The notes: generated by a model from the sequence alone, not told the origin. Shown: positions 44,066 to 55,269, numbered from the stretch's first letter. The stretch: 64,000 bases of DNA from Neofusicoccum parvum (GCA_020912385.1 CP087212.1:2108001-2172000), one strand, 5' to 3'. Program-made: numbers and translations.

Positions 44066-45544
44066 ATGTGTGGCGTTACTACCAAATCTGTCATGGCACA
44101 CAACGAAGAGTATCCTTCGTCTAATCTGGTTGTTCCCAACTCATTATCACTATCTCAACGGAGGTCTCGAAGAGCGTCGTCTACCTCCTTAGCGCCAGAA
44201 GATGACTGGACAAAGATAGAAGATCACGCCGAGAAGAAGAGGGTACAGAACCGTCTTGCACAGAGAAACTACCGTATGTTGCCTTTCACCCTTTTTCGTA
44301 CACCCCCGTGCACTGACAGCATTCTAAATGATAGGGAGGAACGTCAGGCGAAGGATCGAGGAGCTAGAGCAGCAAGTGGCCACCCAAGCCAAGTTACTTG
44401 CTAACTCAGGCCATGTGGCAACAGCACATGGGGTGGGAGAGGTTAGCTTGGAACTAGACCAAAACTCTCCAGGATCGGCCTTGGAAGATCACATCCTCCA
44501 TCAACCTAACGGCGATGATTGCGCAGATCAGCATGAGATTACCGAGCTGCAGATGCGCGCCACCATCGATTCAATCGAGCAGTACAGCTTGCCTGATGCA
44601 CCGGCATTGCCCCGACCCGGGAAGTCCAACAGCATGACCACACCGGCTCTGCCCAGCCTGCCGAGGTCGGACACCGGAGAACCGTTTCTGACCGGGGTCA
44701 CTTCGCTCGAACGAACCCCACGACGGCATACACAGGAGGGCAGCCTTCAGAGCGGTGATGCCGCACCGTTTCTCTGTCGAAAAGCCCGTGATCCTAATCA
44801 TCCATGACAGAAGACATCCCCCGAAACCACCCATTTGACCCGAAGACAGTGCACCTAAACGATCATTACGAAGAAGCAGACACCGCAGACAAGACCTACG
44901 ACCTGACCAACGAGCCCCTCCCAAGATTCGCAGAATGGCCGCTAGACTTCTACGACACGTCTCCGATGCGGCGCGCCTTCGCCCCAGCCCCAGCCGCGCA
45001 GCCACCAACAGCCCCCCAGCCCTCCCGCCGCTCCAGCTCGTACACATCGCCGTGGAGCGACCTCAGCGGCGGCGGCGCGCGGGCACCGACACAACCGACG
45101 CCGCCGACGCCTCCGCTCAGCGGCACGACGACGGAGGCGCGCATCGAGTACGTGATGGCGTGCGCGCGGGCGGCGTCGTTCGAGTCGCTGGACGCGGCGC
45201 TGTGCGCGTACTACACGACGCCGTTCGCCGAGGGCTCCGCGTGCGCCAACGCGCAGTGGCTGTCGCGGCGGCGGCGGCTGCCCGGCCTGCTCGACGCCCT
45301 GCGCGCCGCCGCCGCCGGGTGGTCGCCGTGGGAGGCCCAGGCCTGGCAGGACGCCGTGCTGCGCGCCGGCGAGGCCGTCATGGTCGAGGAGCGCCGCGCG
45401 CTGGGCGTGAGCGGTGGGGGCGGCGTGCTGGCGGATGTGGAGGGGTTGCTGGGCGCGGCGAGGGCCGGGGAGAGGTGGGGTGGGGCGTTGAGGGGGTTGC
45501 AGGGGAAGGTGAGGAGTTTGATTCTGTTGGATGGGTGTGTCTGA
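44066..45544 (+). CDS. bZIP transcription factor
   Basis: Nuclear DNA-binding regulator of 453 residues from exons 44066-44273, 44335-44754 and 44811-45544 (introns 61 and 56 bp). The basic region KKRVQNRLAQRNYRRNVRRR is assembled across the first splice and has the Asn-x7-Arg core (Asn 62, Arg 70), followed by a short leucine zipper RIEELEQQVATQAKLL. The second intron joins what otherwise look like two separate frames overlapping at ATGA; its donor GTGATG is weak, but the CCTAATC branch and exact frame restoration (QSEDIPRNHPFDP) support it. The C-terminal part is Ala/Arg-rich and encoded by very GC-rich DNA. A further 3' splice just before the stop (donor GTGTGT, acceptor near 45,584) is possible and would change the last residues. 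Placed head-to-head with the decarboxylase, it is a candidate local regulator. Confidence 0.85.
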
Positions 45545-46031
45545 GCGGGTTTTTGGGAACGAGAGGCTGACGGTTGCTGCGTAGTTGCCGAATTTGTGGT
45601 CCCTCGTTACAGCGATCCTGCTGGATGGGAGTGGACGGCCGGATTCGAGTTACCATTCGAGGCTGATAGTGGCGGTTGTGACCATACTCTGTCTGGCGGA
45701 CCATGCGTCGTTGGAACATATCAGCCAGCTGGTGGCGTCTATCCTTACTGTCTAGCACGTGGGAGTGCTGAAATTCAACAAAATCTGCACTCCCCTGGCG
45801 TTTGTTTTACATGAATGGACACCAATTTTTTGGTGGATGAACCTCAAACAATCTTCTTATTGCACTGTACGTTCCGCCTGATATGCTGTATTAGTTTATT
45901 GAAATTTACTTCGAGACTCATCATCTTATGTCTGAGAGAGCAAAAGTAGAATTCTGAGAAGTATGCGGTTGTTCAGAGTGTGTAAATCTATCAATCAAAG
46001 GCATCCGACCCATGTAGTGGCGGCTTCGCTC
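45545..46031. other. Convergent intergenic region
   Basis: 3' flanks of the bZIP and CoA-transferase genes; nothing recognised beyond a possible alternative 3' end of the bZIP gene. Confidence 0.35.
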
Positions 46032-47838
46032 TTAATGATTTCCTGTCCACACTGGGTTCGACCTGCCCCGGGAGCCGGAGGGCACCATATACTCCAATTT
46101 CGACTTTTCGAATTCAAACGCTGGCGCCAGGATCGAGATTTCACCCTCAAGACCCCACTCATTCCCGCTCATCTTCCAAAAATACTCTGGACGCTGAAGT
46201 ATGTCCGGTCGAGTATGCGACACTGCGGTGTGTGTTTTCTGAAGAAGCACTTGTACGCGGTCGTAATGGCGAGCCTGAAAACAGTCGTTTCGGTGTCGGA
46301 GCTCTTCTTGCTGATCCTTGGTATACTGCCCAAGCCTGTATAGCCATATGTTGTATTGAGTAAGACTCACGTCAATATCATACGTCCGTTCGCCTTTCGT
46401 ACGCATGAGCAGGGCTTGCAATGTAGCAGCCGCGCCCACGAGACCCGTTTGCATGTCAGAGTTCGCTGTTCATGTTAGTATGGCCGTATCGTTCACCTGA
46501 TAATAAATGAAACTTACGCAGCGGCGGCAAAACAGGTTCTTGCAAGCCTAGAAATTTCCCCTGCAGCCAAGCGTGTCCGACGAGACAGTCACTGATCGGC
46601 TGCCACCCCGAACGATCCGCCAGCGGCCCCTTAAACCCGTAACAGTTCTCCCGCACGTACACGAGGCTCGGGTTGATCTTTCTCAGCACCTGCGGGGCGA
46701 ACCCCAAGCGCTGCAGCACGCCGGGCCGATAGCCATCGATGAGGACATCCGCGCCCTTCAAAAGAGCAGAGAAAGCCTCCTTCCCCTCGTCGCTCTTCAG
46801 ATTGATGTCAGCGTCCCTTTTGCCGGCGCTCAGGTCCACCCACAGGAAGCCGTGGTCCGGCAGGCCGCTCCAGGAAACCTTCACCACCTCCGCGCCCAGC
46901 ACGGCAAGTATCTTGGACACCACCGGCGCGGCGATGACACGCGAGAAGTCGACTACCCGGATGCCGGCTAGCGGCTTGAAGTCGACGTTACGCGGGGCTG
47001 CAGGCGGCCATGCGCTTCGCGGAGCAGGCAGGGCCCTCAGGGTGTACAGCGGCTCCTTGCTCATTACTTTACCCTTTGTCTGCTGTCAGCGCAATGTGTC
47101 ATCTTCTGCACTGGACCGGCTGCCTCGCTCACCTGCTCGGAGACGAGGAACTCCTCGTGCGTATGGCACACCACCCCGGGCTGGCGGTACTCAAGGTTTG
47201 CGGTCTCTTCGATGGCGCTTGAGGCCCACTGTGCAACCTTCGCCTTGTAAACCTCAACGGCATCCTCGTGCGTGACGGCCTCTCCGGTGTCGTCGATGCC
47301 GAGCATCTGCATCGTGACGGATGGGTTCAGCGAGCCATGCAAGTAGTACCACTTGCCATCCTTGGTATGGTAGAGATTCGTGCTCTGGGCGCGTATCGGC
47401 TTGTCAACCTTGTAAAGATTTCCCTTTGCGATTTCCTCCCGGAGCTTCTTGTTCTCCATGAACGGCGCGCCGTCCACGGTCGGCAGGATCACGGAGAAGA
47501 GAGACACGCTCGCGAGATCTCTGCACGGGAAGTTTTACCAGGTTGCCAGGTTTCGGAGTTGGGGTTTGATTCACTTACGTGTTGACTTTGACCTTCTGGT
47601 ATTCAATGCCGTATCTGTCCGCGGCGATTGCGCTCGCGGCTGCAGAAACGAGGGCGGAGAGCGCGGACGCAGATTCTGTCATCTTGGAGGGGCTTGGGAG
47701 GAATGGGCGAACATCGTCGCCGATGAATGTGACGTTTTCCGCTGCATTGGAGATGGACTGCGGGATTTGGAGGGTCTCGTCGCTTAGAATGCATTCGCGC
47801 AGGATGCGATGGGATTCGTCCTGGACGCAATAATCCAT
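46032..47838 (-). CDS. Class III (CaiB/BaiF) acyl-CoA transferase
   Basis: Transfers CoA between acyl acids. Exons on the minus strand: 47838-47579, 47520-47133, 47073-46518, 46465-46032; introns 58, 59 and 52 bp; 545 residues. The C-terminal two thirds hold the family core: LAGIRVVDFSRVIAAPVVSKILAVLGAEVVKV, SAGKRDADINLKSDEGKEAF, GADVLIDGYRPGVLQRLGF, LVYVRENCYGFKGPLADRSGWQPISDCLVG, then SDMQTGLVGAAATLQALLMR across the last splice and YDIDVSLTQYN. The catalytic acid of bacterial members is expected in the NLKSDEG region. The N-terminal ~230 residues contain YYLHGSLNPSVTMQMLG, a second partial copy of the fold usual in fungal double-domain members. Substrates are unknown. Lies in the enzyme-rich block, head-to-tail downstream of the aldo/keto reductase gene. 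Confidence 0.9.
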
Positions 47839-48221
47839 GGCGATGGCGGTGTTCGTATTGGACGCGAGGAGAACACACGCAACAAGTCGACCAACTGAGG
47901 GCAGAAGTAAAGAAGAAACCGATACGCTATTGTTTGCAGAGAAAAAAAAAATTATGGACAATTCCCCATTACTAGACTCTCATTCGGCCTGCTGCTGATC
48001 GGTGTCACCGACGATGATCTGCCAACACTCATGCTACATGACTAGAGTCATTACTCGCTTCGCTAGCTGCGTTCTTACTGCAGGCTGAGATGACTAAGAA
48101 GGCAAGCTTCGGATATAATTTTGTACTATTGAGAAGTGAGCTCGATTTTGTCTGCAACCTTCCCAGTGCGTTATGTAAAAAGCATGCATGAAGTCAGCCA
48201 AAGAATCGGCATAACTCGCAG
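47839..48221. other. Intergenic between CoA-transferase and aldo/keto reductase genes
   Basis: Promoter of the CoA-transferase gene; includes an A-rich run near 47,940. Nothing else recognised. Confidence 0.4.
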
Positions 48222-50144
48222 TCAACGGTGCTCACTCCCACAGTCTCCAATCTCTTCAAACATCTGAGCTCGCCGACTCTGCACCAACACTTCCTCGATG
48301 ACATTCCGGTCGTCATCATCCAAATGCCACCCATATACTGCCAGATTCCCCTCTGCACGCCCACTGATTCCCATCCGCGATCCAACGATAACGGCACCGA
48401 CATACGGAAAATCTAGAACCCATCTCGTTGCAACGTTGGAAATGCCCACGTTGTGTTTCTTCGCAATGGCAGAGAGGGTGACCAGGAGGGTCTGGAAGAG
48501 CGGCCACCCACCCCATGAGAGGATCATTTCAAAATACTGCGAGTGCAGTCAGTCAAAGGCGTAGAGGTACAGGAATAGTGAAAATACCTTCCGCTGGCTC
48601 GGTGTAATCTCTTCGGAAAAGATTGAAGGTTTGGGCTTTCCGACCCAACGTTCCGAAAGGAAGCCACCACACTGGAATAAGATGAGTGGCAAGACTATGT
48701 GGTGGGAGAGAAACGACCGTACCAAGGTGCCATATGTGAGGAGCTTGACCCCGTGTTTTTTGCAGACGTCGGCCATCCTTACGGTGGGACGGGAGTCGAT
48801 GAGGGAAAACTGTACCAGAGTCAGTCAGATATCAAATCTCAGGGCCTCAGACCCGAGTGTGCATTACCTGGACTTGGTTCGTCTTGATGTCAATTTGCTC
48901 ACGCAGCACAATTTCCAAATGTTCCGTGTCAAAATTGCAAAGGCCCAACTGGGAAACCCTGCTGTCGCCCTGCATGGCTTTTAGTACGTCCAAATATCGT
49001 GGGTCAGAGTACTAAAAGTATGTCAGAAGTTCTCTCTTATGCGTGGGATCATTAGGCCTCACATTCTGCCAGTGCAGTTGGAGAAGATCGACCGATGGCG
49101 ACCTCAATCTTCGTAGACGTTCGGACACGAAGACCCGCACGTCTTCAGGAGTGGCTCTACTTCCGTCAAGAGTGCAGCACTTCGTAGCAGCGAAAGTGGT
49201 GTCTGGCTCCGGAATGCATGAACGGAACTTTCCCTTCTACGATTCAGAAAGCTGGAAGTTGTATGCGGGAGGACTAAACTGACGAAAATTGCTTCCACAT
49301 CTCCATATATATCTGCCATGTCGAAGGCTGTATATCCTTGGTTGACGTACTCGGCAAGACTCTCTATGACCTTCTGTAACGAAGATGATCCCCATGCCGA
49401 GCTGGAGAGCTGCCATAGACCGCAGAACACACGAGGGACGGACCGGTTGCCAATCTGGAATACCTCAATGTTCTCGGACCCAGAGGGAGCGCAGCAGTCA
49501 ACCTTGAGGGCTTTCTTGCCGATGATCTCTCCTATTTCAGGCATGAGAAGTACCAATGTGGTCAAACTTCGATCGAACTGGTGCTCGTGTCTCAGAGACT
49601 GTATTTCCCCAAGCAAGGCTTGGACCGCGGACTTCTCTTTCACCGTGAGCGAATGCGCCTGCACCAGTGAAAGAGCTTGGGACGCGTCTCCGTCCATCGA
49701 GACTAGAAAGTTTATCCTGTCTTGCTCTTCTTGAGGAGGTTTCAAGGCGGACTTGTAAGCTCCAAGGACTTGAGCAAGCAGGGACAAACTTTCATGGCAT
49801 AGACCGCACCCAATCATTGACCTGATCCTTTTCTGCATGGTTCTCATATCGCCCAGGGTTCTGAGTTCTTCACCTTTGACTGGAGTAGCAATACCAGCTT
49901 GGGTTGCCAATAGATAGCTTCTGGCATCTGAGGCAAAGTCTCTGACAATTTCTGGGTGAAGGGAGACGGCCGTGCGTACCGCCGATCGCAGCCCTTCAGC
50001 AGGTAGGTTGGCGATGATGAGGTCGGTCATGAGACTGACGTTTGCAACTGGTCTTCTTGCTCCGATAGACGACATGACTTCGAGGCTTGGCTTGAAAGGG
50101 TCTGTGAAGTATGGTAATGTGTTAGAACATGCTCTGTCATTCAT
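48222..50144 (-). CDS. Aldo/keto reductase with unrecognised N-terminal domain
   Basis: Exons on the minus strand: 50144-49284, 49236-49063, 49011-48868, 48809-48723, 48671-48588, 48536-48222; introns 47-58 bp; 554 residues. From about residue 235 it is an NAD(P)H aldo/keto reductase barrel with a complete catalytic tetrad: Asp 275 and Tyr 280 in FDMADIYGD, Lys 306 in FAATKCC, His 342 in LLQLHWQN. Later blocks LGLCNFDTEHLE, NQVQFSLIDSRP, LLTYGTL and WVLDFPYVGAVIVGSRM complete the barrel and cofactor site. Residues ~24-220 are an extra helical region (LIIANLPAEGLRSAVRTAVS, GCGLCHESLSLLAQVLG, ALKVDCCAPSGSENIEVFQ) that I do not recognise and that ordinary reductases lack. The start is uncertain: an upstream exon ending NSFTEHLEQDHYNR would splice in frame to DPFKPS, but no ATG was found for it; ATG 50075 is also possible. 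Confidence 0.85.
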
Positions 50145-50669
50145 TCAAGTAGAAATGGTGGGAATTTTACCTCGATTGTAGTGATCTTGTTCCAGGTGTT
50201 CGGTGAAGCTGTTGCTCTCGTTCGCAGGAGAATGACAGAATATCAAGTTTCGTGTTTATCACTGAATGACTGGCCAGTTTATGGACATTATTTTCCAGCT
50301 TTCTTGTTCAATACCGTCTTGACTTTCCAGCATGACTAAGACTTACTACAAGGCTCAACAATTCCTCTACTCCCACTTCCACCCATCGGAGCATTCTCAA
50401 GGGTTACAAATGCACACCCGAAGATCAGTCATAGCATTCGTCCGCTGAATGATGAGTTGAGGGGAAGTTAGTTTACCGCAACCTTCTTTTGGTGTGTCAA
50501 GCGCATGGACGGACACTTTGGAAATACGGCAAGGGTTGAAACGAAGTATACAATTACGTCTCAACCGCCTCTTCAAGAGTGTAGATACATCCCACCTTGT
50601 GTAAAGCATTCCAGTTGATCTGCGAGCCATCAATTCCTTCATCCTGCTCTCATCATCCTCACTGACGCC
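50145..50669. promoter_or_regulatory. Divergent promoter, aldo/keto reductase and FAD monooxygenase
   Basis: Head-to-head interval. A donor/branch/acceptor set near 50,170-50,118 suggests a 5' intron of the reductase gene. Confidence 0.4.
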
Positions 50670-51965
50670 ATGCCTTCCACCCACCATCCCAACGACATCC
50701 ACATCGCCATCGTCGGCGGCGGCCTCGGCGGCCTCTCCCTCGCCATCGGCCTCCAGTCCCGCGGCATCCCCTTCCACATCTACGAAGCGGCGGCTCAGTT
50801 CTCCGAGATCGGCGCGGGCGTCGTCTTCGGCGCCAACGCGATCCGCGCGCTCGGCCTGATCGACGCGGCGCTCCTCGCCGGCTTCCACAAGCACTCGACC
50901 ATGAACCCGGCCGGCACGTGGCTCGCCTACCGCCACGGCATGGACCACCGACGGGAGGGCGAGGGCGGCCGGGCCGGGTCGGTGTTCTGGCAGCAGTACG
51001 ACCACGCCGCGAGCGGGTACGTGCACCGCGCCCGGCTGCTGGACGAGATGGTCACCCTGCTGCCCGCCGGCGTCGCGTCGTTCGGCAAGAAGCTCGAGCG
51101 CGTCGAGGAGGCCCCTGCGGCCGACGGCGCCGGCGTGACGCTCTTCTTCGCTGACGGCACGTCCGCGACCGCCGACGCGGTCGTCGGCGCCGATGGCATC
51201 AAGAGCGTGGCGCGGTCGTACGTGTGTGGTGATGCTGTACAGCCCCGGTACGCTGGCCAGTACTGCTACCGCCAGCTTTTCCCGCGGGATGTTGCGGTGG
51301 CGGAGCTGGGGGCGGAGAGGGCGGGAGCGATGACGCTGGAGTGCGGGTATGGGGGGTATATCATCCACTACCCGGTTGAGGATGGGGCGTTTGTCAATAT
51401 GACGGCGGTAGTCAACGACGAGCGGCCGGACTGGTGGGGGGAGACGTGGCTCGAGCCCGTGGGGCGCGAGAGGATGATGGGGGATTGGGAGGGCTGGGAT
51501 CCGCGCCTTGTGAAGCTGGTTTCGCACGTGAAGGAGCCGGAGCAGCGCGCACTGTTCGACCTTCAACATGACGAGTCATACTACCATGGCCGGGTTTGCC
51601 TGCTGGGAGACAGCGCGCATGCCACCACGCCGCACAATGGCGCTGGCGCTGGTATGGCAATGGAAGATGCTTACATTTTGAGCAATCTACTGGGTGAAGT
51701 GAGAGGCCTGGAGGATCTGGAGGCCGCCTTCAGAGCCTACGATAAGGTTAGAAGGCCAAGATCACAGAAACTTATTGAAACCAGCAGGTTGACTGGTCTA
51801 ACGAAGAGTTTCGCTCGCGCTGGTGTCTTGGACGACCCGGTGAAGGTAAGAAAAGAGCTGGATTCTCGATACAGGTGGATTTGGAATGAAGATTTAGAAG
51901 CACAGTTGGAGAAAGCTAAAGGGCTGATGAAGACTGAAGCAACTTCGACAGCTTCACTTTTGTAG
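50670..51965 (+). CDS. FAD-dependent monooxygenase, salicylate-hydroxylase-like
   Basis: Single-exon flavoprotein hydroxylase of 431 residues, the usual family length. The N-terminal dinucleotide motif is HIAIVGGGLGGLSLAIGL, the Asp-Gly motif is ADAVVGADGIKSVAR, and the flavin ribityl motif is GRVCLLGDSAHATTPHNGAGAGMAMEDAYIL. These three in order define group A flavin monooxygenases. FSEIGAGVVFGANAIRALG after the first motif is typical of the salicylate 1-monooxygenase branch, which hydroxylates aromatic acids with decarboxylation using NAD(P)H and O2; related enzymes act in fungal specialised metabolism, so the substrate is open. The 5' half is much GC-richer than the 3' half. The start ATG follows directly on a leader and places the motif at the normal distance. 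Same direction as the esterase-D-like gene. Confidence 0.92.
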   Translation: MPSTHHPNDIHIAIVGGGLGGLSLAIGLQSRGIPFHIYEAAAQFSEIGAGVVFGANAIRALGLIDAALLAGFHKHSTMNPAGTWLAYRHGMDHRREGEGGRAGSVFWQQYDHAASGYVHRARLLDEMVTLLPAGVASFGKKLERVEEAPAADGAGVTLFFADGTSATADAVVGADGIKSVARSYVCGDAVQPRYAGQYCYRQLFPRDVAVAELGAERAGAMTLECGYGGYIIHYPVEDGAFVNMTAVVNDERPDWWGETWLEPVGRERMMGDWEGWDPRLVKLVSHVKEPEQRALFDLQHDESYYHGRVCLLGDSAHATTPHNGAGAGMAMEDAYILSNLLGEVRGLEDLEAAFRAYDKVRRPRSQKLIETSRLTGLTKSFARAGVLDDPVKVRKELDSRYRWIWNEDLEAQLEKAKGLMKTEATSTASLL

Positions 51966-52500
51966 ACTCAATATCATCTTCTTTCATTTTCAACAAGCAT
52001 ATTCCCTCCTTCCCTTCTCGGATTTTCGGTGCGCCTTGGACGTATCTCGGCCACAAACTGATATTCTGCGGCATACACACTGCAAGCTGTGGAGGAAAAG
52101 CTCTGGCTTCATACTGTGAAGCTGCAAAAGTGCATGTCAGGATCTCATCTTCATTAAATTTGGTTGACCCATACTGCATCTATCCGGCCTTCCGAAAGTC
52201 CATGTCCATTACTCCGTAGATGTTCCCGTGGAACATAGTATTCAGACGAATAATCCGCCACAATTCTGTAGTGCATTAGTATGAAGAGTGACTAAGCTAA
52301 ATGAGTCAGGAGTCAAAGCCTGAAGCAAGCCCTAAAGCTATGCAGTTGGTCATGATTCATGGCCTACCAGTCACAAAGACTCTTCTTGGCATACTTAATG
52401 CCTAGTGAGCAAGGATATCTCAGATTTATTTATGTTGTGAGCTTGGCTCTACATGCTCTGCATCCAAACATCCGGTACCGTACAGTTATACAGTACTACA
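51966..52500. other. Intergenic, promoter of esterase-D-like gene
   Basis: No gene recognised; AT-moderate sequence leading to a short leader before the ATG at 52501. Confidence 0.4.
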
Positions 52501-53561
52501 ATGGCCTTCTCCACAACCGAAACCATCTCCTGCTTCGGGGGCAAAATGCTCAAACTCACTCATGATTCAAAGTCCACCGCTTGCAAGATGGCACTCAATC
52601 TCTACCTACCACCACAAGCTATTTCAGGCGCTCAGAAGGTACCTGTGCTGATGTATCTCTCCGGCCTGACCTGCACTTCGGACAACTGTTCCGAGAAAGG
52701 CTTCTTCCAGCACCGGGCAAGTCAGCGAGGAATTGCGATTGTGTATCCAGACACAAGCCCCCGTACGTTTTTTCATTCCGCATGGGGATCCAATAAAGAG
52801 ACTGACGACTACTTGGCCAGGTGGCCTTGGGGTCCCGGGCGAGGACGACGCCATTGATCTCGGCACTGGCGCAAGCTACTACGTTGATGCAACCAGAGAA
52901 CCGTGGAGCAAGGGTTACAACATGTATACCTATCTCACAAAGGAGCTGCCAGAAGCACTGTTCGGCCATTTTCAAGAGCTTGACGGGACTCGCATGAGTC
53001 TGACAGGTCTGTGCGTAGGCGGACACGGAGCTCTCACCCTGGTATGTACTGTACAGCGTCTTGTTTGCAGTATTCAAATTCCCTATACTCATCGAATACT
53101 ATCTTCCTGCAGTTCTTGAAGAATCCCGGCAAGTACAAATCCTGCTCCGCCTTTGCGCCCGTTGCCAATCCTATCAAGTGTCCGTGGGGGCAGAAAGCTT
53201 TCACGGAATACTTTGGTGCGGGTAATCTGGAGAAATGGAAAGAAAATGATGCCTCAGAGCTCGTGAAAAAGTGGAAAGGTCCGCTGAATCTCCTAATAGA
53301 CATCGTAAGTGATACAATATCCACATATAACCAAGCATCTTCTGACAAACCAAGGGAACCGCCGACCATTTTGAGAAGGAAGGCCAGCTGCTAGTTGATA
53401 ATTTCATGGCTGCTGCAAAAGAAGCGGGTGTAGACCAAGGGATTCGGGACCGCCGACAACCAGGTTACAACCACAGCTACTACTTCATGTCGACGTTTGC
53501 GGACCAGCACGTCGATTATGCGGCAGATGCATTGTTCGCATGCCAAAAATCTCTCATCTGA
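52501..53561 (+). CDS. Esterase D/S-formylglutathione-hydrolase-like protein with Cys at the nucleophile position
   Basis: Alpha/beta hydrolase of 293 residues from exons 52501-52762, 52821-53041, 53113-53304 and 53355-53561 (introns 58, 71, 50 bp). Family blocks: [99 protein letters not shown] with the acid, and GYNHSYYFM with the catalytic His. S-formylglutathione hydrolases release formate from S-formylglutathione in formaldehyde detoxification. The nucleophile elbow, normally GHSMGGHGAL, reads [10 protein letters not shown]: the serine is Cys 152 (TGC at 53012-53014) and the preceding His is Leu. Other catalytic residues remain. The gene is otherwise intact, so either a thiol nucleophile is used or the protein has changed function. 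Confidence 0.88.
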
Positions 53562-54483
53562 GAAGACGAACCTCAAGCTGTTTTGACTTTGAGTTGTTTG
53601 CAATACGCTTCAGAATCCGTCAGAAAGAGCCAAGGCTTGAGTATTTATTCTCTCTCTTAAATTGTGACACGTAAATTCATAGCCAGAAAGCATCGTGAAT
53701 GATTTGTAACCTGCATATTTGATGAAAATTCACCGTTATGCACATCAAGCACTCAATTCATTTCTCGCACGTTCGGCTGCCGGCTGCCCCGTAACGTTCA
53801 GCCGCAAGGCTTAGCATTGTGGAAAGCCCAGAGTGCAAGTAAGACGAATTTGATATTTTCAGAGAAGATCATGCAGCCTGATGCGCCCAAAACCCAAATG
53901 GATACAAGTGAAGCGAGCATGAGTGCTGGCCGTGCATAAGACCCAGCCCACCCCTGTCATACTCCCCACTTTCGCTAGTTACCCACTGTAACGGTTGGCG
54001 GTTGATGTTGAGCAGAAGGCACGTGAGGAGGCGAAGACAGTGACGTCACGCGCTTCCGCGACTTCATAGCGCGCGTTTGTACGTAGATTCTCGCACTTCG
54101 TGCGACCTCTCTGTAGCAGCATCGAGTCTCATTACACCCACCACGCCGTTCAAAAAGAAGACACGCCCACCTTCTCACCGACACGAAGTCTCACACTCCT
54201 CACAACAGTCAAGGATCGTATGGAAGAGAAATGAAACAGAATGGCAGCGGGCGACAAAAGAAAGAGAAATGAGGGTATCATGCAACAAAGGAAAAGAAAA
54301 AGAAGGGCGGCATAACGAGACGAATCCGAAGAACATGGCAACAACAGGACGGGAAACAAACAGACGCTAAAGAAGACCTCGTCCGCCCCCAAAATCGAGT
54401 ACGACCACATGCCGATGGCCGCGTCCTGGCTTGACTAGCTGGGAGCGGCCCGACGCTGCAGATTCATTCTCGACCGCACTGGA
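53562..54483. other. Convergent intergenic region
   Basis: 3' flanks of the esterase-D-like and C2H2 genes. A purine-rich stretch near 54,160-54,340 gives long frames but no recognisable protein. Confidence 0.4.
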
Positions 54484-55269
54484 TTACTCAAACCCAAGCA
54501 TCGCCGCCACCTCCGAATGGTCATTTTCCGCCCCGTATCGATTGTACCACACATTCAAAAGAACTTCCGCATCTTTCTTCTCCATTGCGTGGACTTCCAT
54601 GAGATGCTGCTTGAGCGTGGATCGCCGTGCCGCCACTTGCCTGGCGCACTTGAAGCACGTGAATCTACGTCCCCCTCGCCCATACGGGCACTTCTTGCTT
54701 TCGAGAATGTGCCGGGTGAGCGCAGACTTGTGTCTGTACGTCTTGACGCAGCCACGACAACCGAAAGAGTTGGTCTGCCTGCGAGACGGACGGCCAGAAG
54801 ATGATGGAGGCGACGGAGGACCAAGAGATGATGGAGGTGACGGCAGGCCAGTGTAGCCCACTGGATTCTTTTGGGTACTCTGCACTTGAGAGTCAGGTGA
54901 AAACGGCGGCTGCTGGTTCGGAGCAAGAGCATCCTGATGGTGGCAGAAGTCTACAGGCTCCCCGTTTTGGAGACTGCTTTGAAGGCCAGCGGAAATATGC
55001 GCAGAAGTCGGATCCTTGCTAGGAGTAAGAGCGAGATCCTGATAGGGGCTGACGTATTGACTGACAGGCGTATTCTGAGGACCGGGCGCATGGCATTGCA
55101 AGACAACGGGGCTGGAGACGCTCGAACACGATGGTGATGGACCAGGATCATTCGCAGCGCAACTTGGGCCAGCTTCGTGGGCCGGTGTTTGGGAGGCATG
55201 GCGAGACGTAGGGGCCCCAAGATTGGCAAGGGAATCGAAGTATTCTGACAGAGGGGTGTATTCGGGCAT
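54484..55269 (-). CDS. C2H2-type zinc-finger protein
   Basis: Single-exon gene of 261 residues. Two zinc-finger-like modules lie near the C-terminus: CRGCVKTYRHKSALTRHILESKKC (spacing C-x2-C-x12-H-x6-C, a C2HC variant) and CFKCARQVAARRSTLKQHLMEVH (C-x2-C-x12-H-x4-H, canonical). They are followed by a short acidic/aromatic tail (EVLLNVWYNRYGAEND). The N-terminal two thirds are Pro/Ser-rich and disordered, with a PSPPSSLGPPSPPSSSG repeat and Ser-Pro sites. A DNA-binding regulator is the likely role, but two fingers and the variant first module leave room for protein or RNA binding. No paralogue is visible in the window. The start is the first ATG of the frame. Confidence 0.8.
   Translation of the reverse strand: MPEYTPLSEYFDSLANLGAPTSRHASQTPAHEAGPSCAANDPGPSPSCSSVSSPVVLQCHAPGPQNTPVSQYVSPYQDLALTPSKDPTSAHISAGLQSSLQNGEPVDFCHHQDALAPNQQPPFSPDSQVQSTQKNPVGYTGLPSPPSSLGPPSPPSSSGRPSRRQTNSFGCRGCVKTYRHKSALTRHILESKKCPYGRGGRRFTCFKCARQVAARRSTLKQHLMEVHAMEKKDAEVLLNVWYNRYGAENDHSEVAAMLGFE

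Noticed and set aside
44804..45544. Separate gene starting at ATG 44804 overlapping the bZIP frame by ATGA
   Set aside because: A 56-bp intron (44755-44810) with a CCTAATC branch joins the bZIP frame to it exactly in frame, so it is the bZIP third exon.
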